Source: Cellulomonas sp. (GTDB lineage: Bacteria; Actinomycetota; Actinomycetes; Actinomycetales; Cellulomonadaceae). From it: a stretch of DNA of 41,259 bases. The translations under genes and the position numbers were made by a program. Positions within the stretch are counted from its first letter, which is position 1; the number at the start of each line of letters is the position of its first letter. The stretch lies in NCBI GenBank assembly GCA_012927595.1, contig JABBOW010000054.1, positions 1 through 41,259 of the forward strand, read 5' to 3'. The notes below the pieces were generated by a model. That model had not been told where the DNA came from and did not search any database. It was given only the letters and a program-made list of their open reading frames with translations. Of this stretch, positions 33,872 through 41,259 are shown piece by piece.

Positions 33872-34135
33872 TCAGCTCGTCGTCGCGCCGCGCACCTCGA
33901 AGAGATCGCCGGGGGTGCAGTCGAGCGCATCACACAGCGCGGTGAGCGTGGTGAACCGGATCGCGCGCGCCCGCCCGTTCTTGAGCACCGAGAGGTTCAC
34001 GACGGTGATGTCGGTCCGGGCCGCCAGCTCGACCAGGGTCATGCTTCGCTGGTCGAGGAGCCGGTCCAGGTGACACACCACGCGGTGGTCGTCGGCGGCC
34101 GGACTGTCCACGGGTCCACTGGGTAACGTCGTCAC
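33872..34135 (-). CDS. YozG-type XRE-family regulator
   Basis: 87-residue Cro/C1-type DNA-binding protein. The helix-turn-helix spans about 25-80 (LVELAARTDITVVNLSVLKN, then LCDALDCTPGDLFEV), as in the small YozG group. Its ATG overlaps the upstream DUF2975 gene by 4 nt. YozG regulators and DUF2975 membrane proteins are a recurring pair in bacteria; the regulator probably controls its own operon. The Asp/Pro-rich N-terminal 20 residues are not conserved-looking. Confidence 0.92.
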   Translation of the reverse strand: MTTLPSGPVDSPAADDHRVVCHLDRLLDQRSMTLVELAARTDITVVNLSVLKNGRARAIRFTTLTALCDALDCTPGDLFEVRGATTS

Positions 34136-34830
34136 ACGAGCCCGTCCACGTCACGCGACATCGCCTCGCCGGCACGGAACGCCGTCGCAACCGCGAGCAC
34201 CAGGGCCGCAACGAGCAGTGGCTCGGGCGACACGGCGACAGTGCTCACAAACGCGCCTGTGCGAGCGAGACCGGTCCGTGCCAAGACCAGCTGTCCGGCG
34301 ATCTGCGGAGCCAACGGCGCGGCGGCGCCGACAACCGCGACCGTAGCGGCAACCAGGGTGATCCGGCGGGCGTTGCCGGGCGCGAAGGGTCGCCCCGCGG
34401 CGATCGACAGCAGGACCGGCCGCAGAGCGACCGCCCCGACCAGCAGTCCGATGCCGCCGATCAGCCAGTCACCCCGGCCGAGCAGCTGCTCGACGCGCGT
34501 CGAGCCCCACGCGGCGACAGTGAGTCCTCCGTCGACCCCGGACGCCTGAAGACCGTCCGGACGAGCACCCGCGAGCCATCCCGCCGGCACATCGACCCCC
34601 GTCACCTGCACGCGGACGTTGCCCCAGCCGGCTGCCAACTCAGACACGGCGAGAGTGACCGGGGCCTTGACCGTCGCCGGAGCCTGCGTCATCCCGTTGA
34701 TCGAGTACGCGGTACCCCACAGCGCCCCCAGCACACCGAGAGCCAGCAGGAGGCTCGCCAGCCTCGGTACCCAGAGGGAACTGCGCGCAGTGGCGGCTGA
34801 TCGGGTCTCGGGTTCCATAGCGTCGAGCAT
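34132..34830 (-). CDS. DUF2975 membrane protein
   Basis: 232-residue membrane protein with about four hydrophobic segments: near the N-terminus (VPRLASLLLALGVLGALWG), mid-protein (DWLIGGIGLLVGAVALRPVL) and two near the C-terminus. The segment RPFAPGNARRI is characteristic of DUF2975. Its function is unknown. ATG 34830 lies 3 nt after a palindrome; an alternative ATG four codons in (34818) is possible. No ribosome site is seen before either. Co-transcribed with the YozG-type regulator. Confidence 0.88.
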   Translation of the reverse strand: MLDAMEPETRSAATARSSLWVPRLASLLLALGVLGALWGTAYSINGMTQAPATVKAPVTLAVSELAAGWGNVRVQVTGVDVPAGWLAGARPDGLQASGVDGGLTVAAWGSTRVEQLLGRGDWLIGGIGLLVGAVALRPVLLSIAAGRPFAPGNARRITLVAATVAVVGAAAPLAPQIAGQLVLARTGLARTGAFVSTVAVSPEPLLVAALVLAVATAFRAGEAMSRDVDGLV

Positions 34831-34833
34831 GGG

Positions 34834-34850
34834 GTATCGAAAGTCGATAC
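34834..34850. promoter_or_regulatory. Inverted-repeat operator at DUF2975 start
   Basis: GTATCGA-AAG-TCGATAC has perfect 7-bp arms and a 3-nt spacer immediately before the DUF2975 ATG. On the minus strand a TTGACG overlaps its far edge. It is a plausible binding site for the linked YozG-type protein, which would repress its own operon. Confidence 0.6.
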
Positions 34851-34916
34851 GTCAACGGCTGGACGACGACACGGCGCGCTCGGCGGTCGCGGACCTGCGC
34901 AGCGAGCCGTTCCGGC

Positions 34917-35564
34917 TCAGCGTGGCGTGCGGGCCGGGATCTCCACGGCGATCTCCGTGCCGAGCGTCGCTCCACCGGTCAGGCCGAGGTCGTCACCGCT
35001 CCAGAACCGGCCGGGGTCGAACCAGCTCGAGCGGTGCCCGCCGGGCAGCAGACCCATGGCCTCGAAGGTGATGGCGACGATCTCGGCGCAGTAGACGGTC
35101 TCCACGGTCTCGTCTCGGTGCGCCCACCGGGGCCTGGGTGTCCGGCCGCCCAGCCAGCGCAGCCCGAGCTGGACGGTCGAGGGGAACGGGGTGCCGTCGA
35201 GGCGGGCGATCGTGCGGAGGACGGCGTCCTCCATCTCACGGGTGACCGGCTGGTCGAGCTGGCGGAGCCACGCCTTCTGGTCGTACCTGTTGCCCCAGAC
35301 GACGACCGCCTCACGCAGGTCGTGCAGCTGTGCGCCGCGCTGGTGCTCGCCCGTCCACTGGTCGACGAGCGATCGGCCGAGCTCGGCGTGCCACATCAGC
35401 GGCGGGAGGTCGTCGAGGACGACAGCCATGCCGACGTGGTTGACGGGACTGTTCGTCGTCATCTGGATCGCGCGGTCCGCGATCGTGTGGCCTCGGAACA
35501 GCCACAGGTCACCCGTCCGCGTGGCGGCCAGAGCCTCGTCCAGGTCGATCCGGTCCGTGACCAC
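34917..35564 (-). CDS. YiiX-like permuted NlpC/P60 cysteine hydrolase
   Basis: 215-residue protein with the circularly permuted papain-like pattern: an N-terminal GDLWLFRGHT and His motif NHVGMAVV (about 42-49), then the Cys motif TVYCAEIVAITFEAMGLL about 125 residues later. In the permuted fold the His precedes the nucleophilic Cys. There is no signal peptide. Family members act on amide or ester bonds, sometimes of lipids or murein peptides; the substrate here is unknown. GTG 35564 has TAGGCT 6 nt upstream, so it is probably leaderless and shares overlapping promoters with the divergent small gene. Confidence 0.78.
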   Translation of the reverse strand: MVTDRIDLDEALAATRTGDLWLFRGHTIADRAIQMTTNSPVNHVGMAVVLDDLPPLMWHAELGRSLVDQWTGEHQRGAQLHDLREAVVVWGNRYDQKAWLRQLDQPVTREMEDAVLRTIARLDGTPFPSTVQLGLRWLGGRTPRPRWAHRDETVETVYCAEIVAITFEAMGLLPGGHRSSWFDPGRFWSGDDLGLTGGATLGTEIAVEIPARTPR

Positions 35565-35576
35565 GTCTGTAGCCTA
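35565..35576 (-). promoter_or_regulatory. Leaderless -10 of YiiX-like gene
   Basis: On the minus strand TAGGCT (35576-35571) is followed by 6 nt and GTG 35564. It shares five base pairs (35571-35575) with the -10 box of the divergent gene. Confidence 0.65.
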
Positions 35577-35581
35577 GGCGG
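35570..35581 (+). promoter_or_regulatory. Leaderless -10 of small membrane protein gene
   Basis: TAGCCT (35570-35575) is followed by 6 nt and ATG 35582. It overlaps the opposing -10 box in the palindrome GCCTAGGC, so the two promoters cannot be occupied at once. Confidence 0.65.
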
Positions 35582-35782
35582 ATGAAGTGGTGGAAGGTCC
35601 TCGGGGTCGCCGCGTTCGCAGGGGTCGCCGCGGGCGGTGTGCTCATCGCGAAGGACGAGCGCAGGCGCCGCGGCTACACGCCCGACGAGATCCGCGACCG
35701 GCTGCACGCACGCCTGGCCACCGTCGGCGACACCGACCGCGACGGCGACGGCGACGACCGGAGTGCTCGGCCGCTGCCCTGA
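35582..35782 (+). CDS. Small single-span membrane protein
   Basis: 66 residues: WWKVLGVAAFAGVAAGGVLI is one N-terminal span, followed by a basic cluster (RRRRGY), an amphipathic helix (TPDEIRDRLHARLATV) and an acidic Asp/Gly-rich tail. Short proteins of this form are common in actinobacteria and have no known role. The leaderless start and divergence from the hydrolase suggest competing expression. Confidence 0.75.
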   Translation: MKWWKVLGVAAFAGVAAGGVLIAKDERRRRGYTPDEIRDRLHARLATVGDTDRDGDGDDRSARPLP

Positions 35783-36173
35783 CTGTCCGGAATCGCCCGC
35801 GGCGGTGCGCACGATCCGCCATGCTGGGCGACACCGCGGAGAGGGGCCGGGACGCCGCCGCGACCTGGACCTGGACCTGGTCGGAAGCCGCCCCTACCCG
35901 CAAGGATCCCTGCGGCTCAACACGACGCGACACCCGAGATCGCGACGAAGTGAGCCACGTCAGAAGCCCGGCGTCCGCGTCAACGTCGACCGCAGCCCCA
36001 CGGTTCGCCTCAGTTGCGAACGTCAGGCAGTTCAATCGATCCTCAGACACGCGTCGGGCACCATGACGCGCGGGCGTACATCGAGGCCGTGCCGCGACGG
36101 GTCTGGGAAGGAGATGCCCGCGCCGGCGCAAGTCGAGGAGGAGAGTTTGACGCCCGCGTTGCGCTCTCACTCA
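35783..36173. other. Intergenic stretch without an intact gene
   Basis: 391 nt with no credible gene. It includes a short GACCTG triplication near 35861-35878 and, around 36000-36075, a possible integrase remnant listed separately. Confidence 0.6.
36000..36075 (+). pseudogene. Possible tyrosine-recombinase C-terminal remnant
   Basis: One frame reads RQAVQSILRHASGTMT, closely resembling the AVQxxLGHAS-x-MT box of tyrosine recombinases, in which the His is catalytic. Just upstream another frame reads ANVR, which would precede this box in an intact integrase, so a one-base shift fits. The catalytic Tyr and the rest are absent. The match is short and may be chance. Confidence 0.35.
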
Positions 36174-36836
36174 TCAAAGCGGTGACGACTCGGTCATCCT
36201 CGCGGTGGACGGCAGGCGAGTCGCCGCCAGGACGAGCAGGCCGACAGTCGTGATGCTCACCGCGATGGCCAGGACGTAGACGACGATCGTCGGATAGCCG
36301 GTCGCGGGGTCGAAGAACGGATAGGGGAACCAGCCGTCGGTCGCACCGCGCACCAGCACGACCGCGACCCACACGGCGGGGTAGACCAACATGATCCCGA
36401 CGTTGCGCAGCGGCAGTCGGCGTCGGTCCGGTGCGAGCAGCCAGTCCGCGACGCCGAACAGAGGCGTCACGACGTGCAGCGCGAGGTTGGCCCAGGCCAC
36501 CGGGACACCGCCCGCGGCCCCCAGCGGCGCGAGCAGCAGTGCGTAGACCACGCCGACGACGGCGATGTAGGTCACCGCACACGCCCGAGCGAGAACGAGG
36601 CGGTCGTCGGCCGGCTGAACCGGCCGCCCGGCCGAGCGCCCGCGCAGCACCGGGACCGCAACGGCGACGTAGACCACGGCCAGAATGATGTTCGACTGCA
36701 CCGTGAAGTACCCGAACATGTTGAACGGGTTGATGGTCGTGCGGCTCGCCGCCTCGGCGACCGTGGCAACGACCGCGGCGACGACGAGCGCGACCATCGC
36801 GAGCCGGACGAGGGCGACCCGCTGGGCTCGGAGCAT
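36174..36836 (-). CDS. Pr6Pr-family membrane protein
   Basis: 220-residue integral membrane protein with six hydrophobic segments. The family hallmarks are NPFNMFGYFTVQSNI after the first span, HVVTPLFGVADWLL in the middle and FPYPFFDPATGYP before the last span. Pr6Pr proteins resemble the FAR-17a/AIG1 group, some of which are hydrolases in animals; the bacterial role is unknown. No clear ribosome site precedes ATG 36836. Isolated between two gene-poor stretches. Confidence 0.88.
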   Translation of the reverse strand: MLRAQRVALVRLAMVALVVAAVVATVAEAASRTTINPFNMFGYFTVQSNIILAVVYVAVAVPVLRGRSAGRPVQPADDRLVLARACAVTYIAVVGVVYALLLAPLGAAGGVPVAWANLALHVVTPLFGVADWLLAPDRRRLPLRNVGIMLVYPAVWVAVVLVRGATDGWFPYPFFDPATGYPTIVVYVLAIAVSITTVGLLVLAATRLPSTARMTESSPL

Positions 36837-37522
36837 GGGGATGACTGTGCCATCGGCACGGGACCGTGTCCATGGTGCGTCCGATCCGGTGATCGATCGG
36901 CGCGACGTGCCTGCCCGGCGCTGCGAGCCTCAGGTCGCGAGCTGAAGGATGCCGCCGGGGCGGTCTCGTCGACCTTGCGAGCCCGCCTGCTGTGGTGACG
37001 AACCGGGGCGTGCGGGCTGCTTTCGCGCTGGCGACCACGTCGCGGGCGCGGTTCTCCTGGACAGTCAGGGTCATGTTGTCGCGCACGAGGCGCTTGCGCG
37101 AGAACGCCCAGACCGGCCGCCAGGAAGTTGGGTGCTGGTCGGGGTCCCAGACGAGTTCGGCCGGCCGCGCGGGGTCGTTGTCGGGGTTCCGCAACCTGAT
37201 CCACTACATCGCCCGATCACTCCTGGAAGCAGGCGGGTTCAGACCCCGGCTACACCCTTGATCGCGATTGGCCAGGAACGCTCCCGGACTCGAGCGCGGC
37301 GTCGCTGCAGGTCGAGCTCGTGCGCGGCGACGGCTCGACGGCATGGGGCAACGAGTTCCCGATGCCGGACGCCTCCGCGCAGAGCGCGACGATCGACCTC
37401 CCGGCCCGGACCATCAGCGAGGTCGGCCCGTCCTGGACCGCGCGCCAGACCGTCGTGGTGGACGGCGTCGAGTCACCGGCGTGCGTCGCCTCGCTCACCA
37501 GGGGCTGACGGACGCCGTCGGA
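36837..37522. other. Gene debris, no intact gene
   Basis: 686 nt without a credible complete gene. From 37200 to 37508 a plus-strand frame without a good start codon reads like the C-terminus of an extracellular or Ig-like protein (SWKQAGSDPGYTLDRDW, then SLQVELVRGDGSTAWGNEF, ending SLTRG). On the minus strand near 37000-37190 a frame reads DNMTLTVQENRARDVVASAK, which looks more protein-like than chance, but I cannot place it. Both suggest decayed genes. Confidence 0.45.
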
Positions 37523-37732
37523 TCAGCAGCACCTGCTCTGCGGGTTGCGGTCCTGCCGGTCGGTCACGTCGCGCCAGAACTCGCGCTCGGTCATGACGTG
37601 GCCGCCGTCCCCGCCGTCGTGCTGGGCCGCGATGTGCGCCAGGTACTTCTCGTAGGCGTCCTCACGGAGCATCCCCTTGACGAACCAGGACACCCCCCGC
37701 GCGCCCCGGCGCACCGCCGCGGCCACTCCCAT
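37523..37732 (-). CDS. YbdD/YjiX-family small protein, CstA partner
   Basis: 69-residue protein of the YbdD/YjiX family. The conserved core is GMLREDAYEKYLAHIAAQHD followed by MTEREFWRDVTDRQDRNP, and it ends in RCC. In E. coli the homologues are encoded right after cstA and btsT (yjiY) and are thought to assist these carriers. Its ATG overlaps the CstA stop by one base (TGATG), so it is translationally coupled. Confidence 0.93.
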   Translation of the reverse strand: MGVAAAVRRGARGVSWFVKGMLREDAYEKYLAHIAAQHDGGDGGHVMTEREFWRDVTDRQDRNPQSRCC

Positions 37733-40020
37733 CAGTGACCGCCCGACCGCACGCGCCCGGTGCCGGCCGAACGCACGGCCCACTCCTTCTCGAGCTCCTT
37801 CTCGGCCGGTGTCGCGACGAAGCCGGCCGGGGCGAAGATCCGGGACGGCACCGCCGTGTCCTCGGCGCTCGGGCCACCGCCCAGCCGGTAGGCCTTCCAG
37901 GTCTCCCAGAGCGCCGCGATGATCACGATGATCGAGAGCGTCACGAAGAGCACCGACAGGACGCCCTGGATCATCGTGTTGCGGAACACCGCCTGCATCG
38001 CCTCGAGGGTGGCGGCCGAGCCGAAGCTCGTCTTGCCGTCCGCGATGGCCTTGCCGAAGGCGGCGTGCTGCGCGAAGTACCCGACGGCGGGCACCGACGA
38101 GAAGATCTTCAGGAACGACGCCGAGATCGTCACCGCTGCGGCGAACACCAGCGGGATCGCGACGATCCACAGGTACCGGAACGCTCCTTGCTTGGCGACG
38201 ATCGCCATGCAGACCGCGAGCGCGATCGCCGCGAGCAGCTGGTTGGCGATCCCGAACAGCGGGAAGAGGGTGTTGATGCCGCCGAGCGGGTCGGTGACCC
38301 CCATGAGCAGGACCGCGCCCCACGCCCCGACCATGACGGCCGTCGTGATCCACGCCCCGAGACGCCACGAGGTGTCCTTGAAGCGCGGGATGAAGTTGCC
38401 GAGGCTGTCCTGCAGCATGAACCGGGCCACGCGCGTTCCGGCGTCGACGGCGGTGAGGATGAACAGCGCCTCGAACATGATCGCAAAGTGGTACCAGAAC
38501 GCCATCATCCCGGTGCCGCCGACGAGCTGCTGCATGATGTGCGCGAGCCCGACAGAGAGCGTCGGTGCACCGCCCGTGCGGGAGATGATCGACTTCTCGC
38601 CGACGTTCCTGGCGGTCTCGGTGAGCAGCTCAGGGGTGATGTGCACACCCGACAGCCCCAGTCCGTTGACCCATGCGGCGGCGGTCTCGGCCGTGCCGCC
38701 GGTCAGGGCAGCGGGGGCGTTCATCGCGAAGTAGATCCCCCGGTCGATCGAGAGCGCGGCGACGAGCGCCATGATCGCCACGAACGACTCCATGAGCATC
38801 CCGCCGTACCCGATGAAGCGCGTCTGGCGCTCCTTCTCGACGAGCTTGGGCGTGGTGCCCGACGCGATGAGCGCATGGAAGCCGGACAGCGCCCCGCACG
38901 CGATCGTCACGAAGAGGAACGGGAAGAGCGACCCGGCGACGACCGGTCCTGTGCCCTTCGCGGCGAACTCGCTCACGGCAGGGACATGGATGACCGGCCG
39001 GACCAGGACGATCGCGACGGCGAGCATCACGATCGTGCCGACCTTCATGAAGGTCGACAGGTAGTCGCGCGGCGCGAGCAGGAGCCAGACCGGCAGAATT
39101 GCCGCGACGAAGCCGTAGACGATGATCGCCCAGCCGAGCGCGATCTTGTTGACCGTGAAGAAGTCCGCGCCCCACGTCGTGTCGGCGATGAGGCCGCCGC
39201 CGATGATCACCGCGATGAGGAGCGTGAACCCGATGATCGAGACCTCGGACACCTTGCCCGGGCGGAAGAAGCGCAGGTAGCAGCCCATGAGCAGCGCGAT
39301 CGGGATGGTCATGCCGACCGAGAAGACACCCCACGGGCTCGCGGCCAACGCGTTGACGACCACGAGCGCGAGGATCGCGACGATGATCACCATGATGGTC
39401 AGCGTCGCGACGAGGGCCGCTGTGCCGCCGATGACGCCGAGCTCCTCGCGCGCCATCTGGCCGAGCGAGCGCCCGCCGCGACGCATCGAGAAGAACAGCA
39501 CCAGGTAGTCCTGGACCGCCCCGGCGGCGATGACGCCGGCAATGATCCAGATCGTGCCGGGCAGGTAGCCCATCTGTGCGGCGAGGACCGGGCCGACGAG
39601 CGGGCCGGCGCCGGCGATCGCGGCGAAGTGGTGGCCGAACAGGACGCGACGGTCGGTGGGCACGTAGTCCTTGCCGTCCGCGTCGTACTCGGCGGGCGTC
39701 GCGCGCCTGTCGTCGGGCATGAGCAGGTGCTTCTCGATGTACCGGGAGTAGAACCGGTACGCGATCAGGTAGGAGCACACGGCGGCGAACACGAACCACA
39801 CCGCGTTGACCGTCTCGCCGCGGATGCCGGCGATGACGACCCAGCTCACGCCTCCCAGCAGCGAGATCCCGACCCACACGGCGATCTTCGCGGGCGTCCA
39901 CCTGGTGTCCTGCGACTCGAGAGCCGCCTCGTCGAGTGCGACGGGTGGCAGTCCTGGATCCTGCTGCAAGAGGTCCGAATTGTCTGGTGACCCATACGGT
40001 GCGTCGACGCTGGCGCCCAT
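37732..40020 (-). CDS. cstA: Carbon starvation protein CstA (pyruvate/peptide transporter)
   Basis: 762-residue integral membrane protein with many spans, the length of the CstA/BtsT family plus a polar N-terminal tail of about 55 residues. Family blocks include FGHHFAAIAGAGPLVGPVLA near residue 130 and SGFHALIASGTTPKLV. E. coli CstA and BtsT import pyruvate, and CstA has also been linked to peptide uptake. ATG 40020 has GGGAG 5 nt upstream; longer readings add non-conserved sequence. It overlaps the YbdD-type gene by one base. Expression is probably raised under carbon limitation, but I found no convincing operator by eye. Confidence 0.95.
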   Translation of the reverse strand: MGASVDAPYGSPDNSDLLQQDPGLPPVALDEAALESQDTRWTPAKIAVWVGISLLGGVSWVVIAGIRGETVNAVWFVFAAVCSYLIAYRFYSRYIEKHLLMPDDRRATPAEYDADGKDYVPTDRRVLFGHHFAAIAGAGPLVGPVLAAQMGYLPGTIWIIAGVIAAGAVQDYLVLFFSMRRGGRSLGQMAREELGVIGGTAALVATLTIMVIIVAILALVVVNALAASPWGVFSVGMTIPIALLMGCYLRFFRPGKVSEVSIIGFTLLIAVIIGGGLIADTTWGADFFTVNKIALGWAIIVYGFVAAILPVWLLLAPRDYLSTFMKVGTIVMLAVAIVLVRPVIHVPAVSEFAAKGTGPVVAGSLFPFLFVTIACGALSGFHALIASGTTPKLVEKERQTRFIGYGGMLMESFVAIMALVAALSIDRGIYFAMNAPAALTGGTAETAAAWVNGLGLSGVHITPELLTETARNVGEKSIISRTGGAPTLSVGLAHIMQQLVGGTGMMAFWYHFAIMFEALFILTAVDAGTRVARFMLQDSLGNFIPRFKDTSWRLGAWITTAVMVGAWGAVLLMGVTDPLGGINTLFPLFGIANQLLAAIALAVCMAIVAKQGAFRYLWIVAIPLVFAAAVTISASFLKIFSSVPAVGYFAQHAAFGKAIADGKTSFGSAATLEAMQAVFRNTMIQGVLSVLFVTLSIIVIIAALWETWKAYRLGGGPSAEDTAVPSRIFAPAGFVATPAEKELEKEWAVRSAGTGRVRSGGH

Positions 40021-40216
40021 TCTTACTCCCGGAATTGGCGAGACAAATGCTTGTGCCGGGCTGACGCTACCCCCCGCCGAGGAGGCGCATCGCACAGCCT
40101 CGGCACAGAATGTCCCCATTGCCCGCATCTCGGCGCCGGTCACGGCGTGACCCGGTTCCCGCGGGGCCTGGCGGAGAACCAACGCGAGTGCTGTCGATGT
40201 GTTATCACTTCTAGCC

Positions 40217-40465
40217 GAAGGAGCACACCGAGAGCACCGTCGCGTCACCGGAGAAGGCCGAGCCGGTCGCGCCGCAAGGCCCTCGGCTCGTCATCAGCCA
40301 GCGACCCGCACTGGCCGTCACCGGCTGGCTCGGCGTCCTGTCCTGGCCGGATGTGCGTGGTGGATCGTGGCCGGTCCGCAGAGCGCTGCCGGGTGGCTGT
40401 GGCTGCCCGCGGCCGTCGGCGTCCTGACCATCACGTCGCTCGCCGTCGGGAACGTCGAGCCGTAG
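40217..40465 (+). pseudogene. Frameshifted small membrane-protein gene
   Basis: AAGGAG at 40218-40223 is followed by a frame reading STVASPEKAEPVAPQGPRLV then ISQRPALAVTGWLGVLS, which breaks near 40340. The protein continues in another frame as AGCAWWIVAGPQSAAGWLW then LPAAVGVLTITSLAVGNVEP and a stop at 40465. Joined, they give a protein of about 75 residues with two membrane spans. One missing base near 40340 restores the frame. The start is also damaged: CGAGAGC would be CGATGAGC, giving ATG 7 nt after AAGGAG, if one T were missing. It is either a decaying gene or has two sequencing errors. I do not recognise the family. Confidence 0.6.
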
Positions 40466-40546
40466 GTGTGCAGGTCGGTGACGACCTGGTCCGACGGGTG
40501 CGCAGACAGCTGGCTCCCGGTGACGAGCGAGCGGTCCAGGGAACGT

Positions 40547-40813
40547 TCAGGTGACAGCGCGGAGCTGCACAGCTTCGAGCCACAGGGCGCGTCGGGGGCA
40601 CGCGCGCACGGCCGACCGGGCTTCGCCGACGTCGTCGCCGCGCAGCGGGTCCGACGACACGATCGGGTACCCCCACCGGTCGAGCTCGACGACACCCGCT
40701 GCCAGGTGCGCGCACAGCCCGATGCCGTCGCAATCCACGGGGTCGACGCGCAGCCGCAGCTCGGTCGCGGGGCGAGCCGGTGCGGCCGGGCGACGCGTGT
40801 CGCGGGCCGTCAT
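40547..40813 (-). CDS. Small ferredoxin
   Basis: 88-residue ferredoxin. The cluster motif is CDGIGLC (C-x5-C), followed by VELDRWGYPI and AVRACPRRAL with the last Cys-Pro. This three-cysteine pattern is typical of the [3Fe-4S]-type ferredoxins common in actinobacteria. ATG 40813 overlaps the stop of the NuoF-like gene (ATGA), so the two proteins probably form one electron-transfer unit with the ferredoxin as acceptor or donor. Confidence 0.88.
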   Translation of the reverse strand: MTARDTRRPAAPARPATELRLRVDPVDCDGIGLCAHLAAGVVELDRWGYPIVSSDPLRGDDVGEARSAVRACPRRALWLEAVQLRAVT

Positions 40814-41259
40814 CGGGCACCTGCCGGGACGGGCAGCGTGATCTCGGCCGACCCCGCGCACGCCCGACCGTGCGCGTGCTGGTCGAGGTCGAGCTCGAAC
40901 ACCCTGAGCGCTGAGGTGATGAGCCGGGTCGCGCCGTCGGGGTGGTGGCAGGCACCTCGGCCCGCGACTGCGCGGAGGTCCGCGCTCACCTGCAGCCGGT
41001 CACGCCGGCTCGCGGTGCCCGCGGCCAGCAGGCGCACGCCCTCGGCCAGTGCGGGGAGCCCGAACAGGCACGGACCGCACTGCCGCGCACTCATCGAGGC
41101 CAGGTAGTCGGCGATCGCGGCCGTCTCCGCAAGACCGCACGCGCCCGCAGACAACGGTGCGACGACTCCTGCACCGACGCTGAGCCCGACCGCGCGCAGC
41201 CGCTCCTCGTCGAACGTCAGCCCCTCGGCGTCCTGCCACGAGACCCACACGCCGCCGAA
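40810..41259 (-). CDS. NuoF-like protein, C-terminal part (5' end beyond window)
   Basis: About 150 visible residues of the C-terminal region of the NADH dehydrogenase F-subunit family. The frame is open to the window edge (preceded by FGG before VWVSWQ), so the N-terminus with the flavin/NADH site is missing. The iron-sulfur motif is SARQCGPCLFGLPALAEGV, with another Cys in GACHHPDG. Compared with SCGKCTPC of complex I the first Cys is Ala, so a standard N3 cluster may not form as in NuoF. Such short actinobacterial homologues occur beside a ferredoxin, as here. The physiological partner is unknown. Confidence 0.85.
   Translation of the reverse strand, partial: FGGVWVSWQDAEGLTFDEERLRAVGLSVGAGVVAPLSAGACGLAETAAIADYLASMSARQCGPCLFGLPALAEGVRLLAAGTASRRDRLQVSADLRAVAGRGACHHPDGATRLITSALRVFELDLDQHAHGRACAGSAEITLPVPAGAR

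Noticed and set aside
37258-37320. Short gene starting at GTG 37320
   Set aside because: The protein-like frame continues upstream to 37200 without a start codon, so it is more likely a 3' gene fragment than a small gene.
37735-39990. 751-codon plus-strand open frame opposite cstA
   Set aside because: Highly charged Arg/Asp/Glu-rich composition with no recognisable domain; antisense shadow of the CstA gene.

Overview
The window is high-GC DNA with strong G/C bias at third codon positions, many GTG starts, leaderless promoters with TANNNT -10 boxes 6-7 nt before the start codon, and actinobacterial-type gene families. I infer an actinobacterium, probably a plant-polysaccharide-degrading facultative anaerobe close to Cellulomonas/Actinotalea. 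This is a judgement from content, not from a marker gene. I see no rRNA, tRNA, CRISPR array or intact mobile element.

Layout. (1) 1-8424: a minus-strand sugar-uptake operon with a LacI-family repressor, solute-binding lipoprotein, two permeases and two GH42 beta-galactosidases (the last cut by the window edge). A pair of palindromic operators and a Crp-like site lie upstream. (2) 8566-10339: a redox-type Crp/Fnr regulator (FLP-like cysteines, FNR-like recognition helix) converges on a two-gene operon. That operon encodes a small His-rich 'HCDT' protein and an S26 peptidase resembling the nickel-SOD maturation protease. It has an FNR-type box centred at -41.5 of its predicted promoter. (3) 10356-13321: a gamma-carbonic-anhydrase-like protein divergent from a tandem (eukaryote-type) 6-phosphofructokinase. 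(4) 13352-15615: a DHA2 drug exporter with a divergent TetR repressor and two palindromic operators, followed by an aminotransferase remnant. (5) 16380-21986: a 1062-residue single-chain [FeFe] hydrogenase carrying [2Fe-2S], GltD-like flavin/NAD(P)H and 2[4Fe-4S] modules, overlapping a complete NMT1/TauA-type ABC importer. (6) 22059-30113: a beta-propeller protein, a MmcQ/YjbR protein, two ABC-2 export systems and a cupin. (7) 30297-33737: a 1146-residue protein I cannot name, possibly carbohydrate-active. (8) 33872-37522: a YozG-type regulator with DUF2975 partner, a YiiX-like cysteine hydrolase and a small membrane protein sharing overlapping divergent leaderless promoters, a Pr6Pr membrane protein, and gene debris including a possible integrase remnant. 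(9) 37523-41259: CstA with its YbdD partner, a small frameshifted membrane-protein gene, then a ferredoxin and a NuoF-like protein cut by the right edge.

The genes fit a fermentative sugar-based lifestyle: galactoside import and hydrolysis, glycolysis through an unusual PFK, redox balancing by an NAD(P)H-linked hydrogenase, redox-responsive regulation and carbon-starvation uptake. The most novel-looking parts are the HCDT/SodX-like pair under an FNR-type box and the hydrogenase translationally coupled to an ABC importer. No hydrogenase maturation genes (hydE, hydF, hydG) are present in this window.
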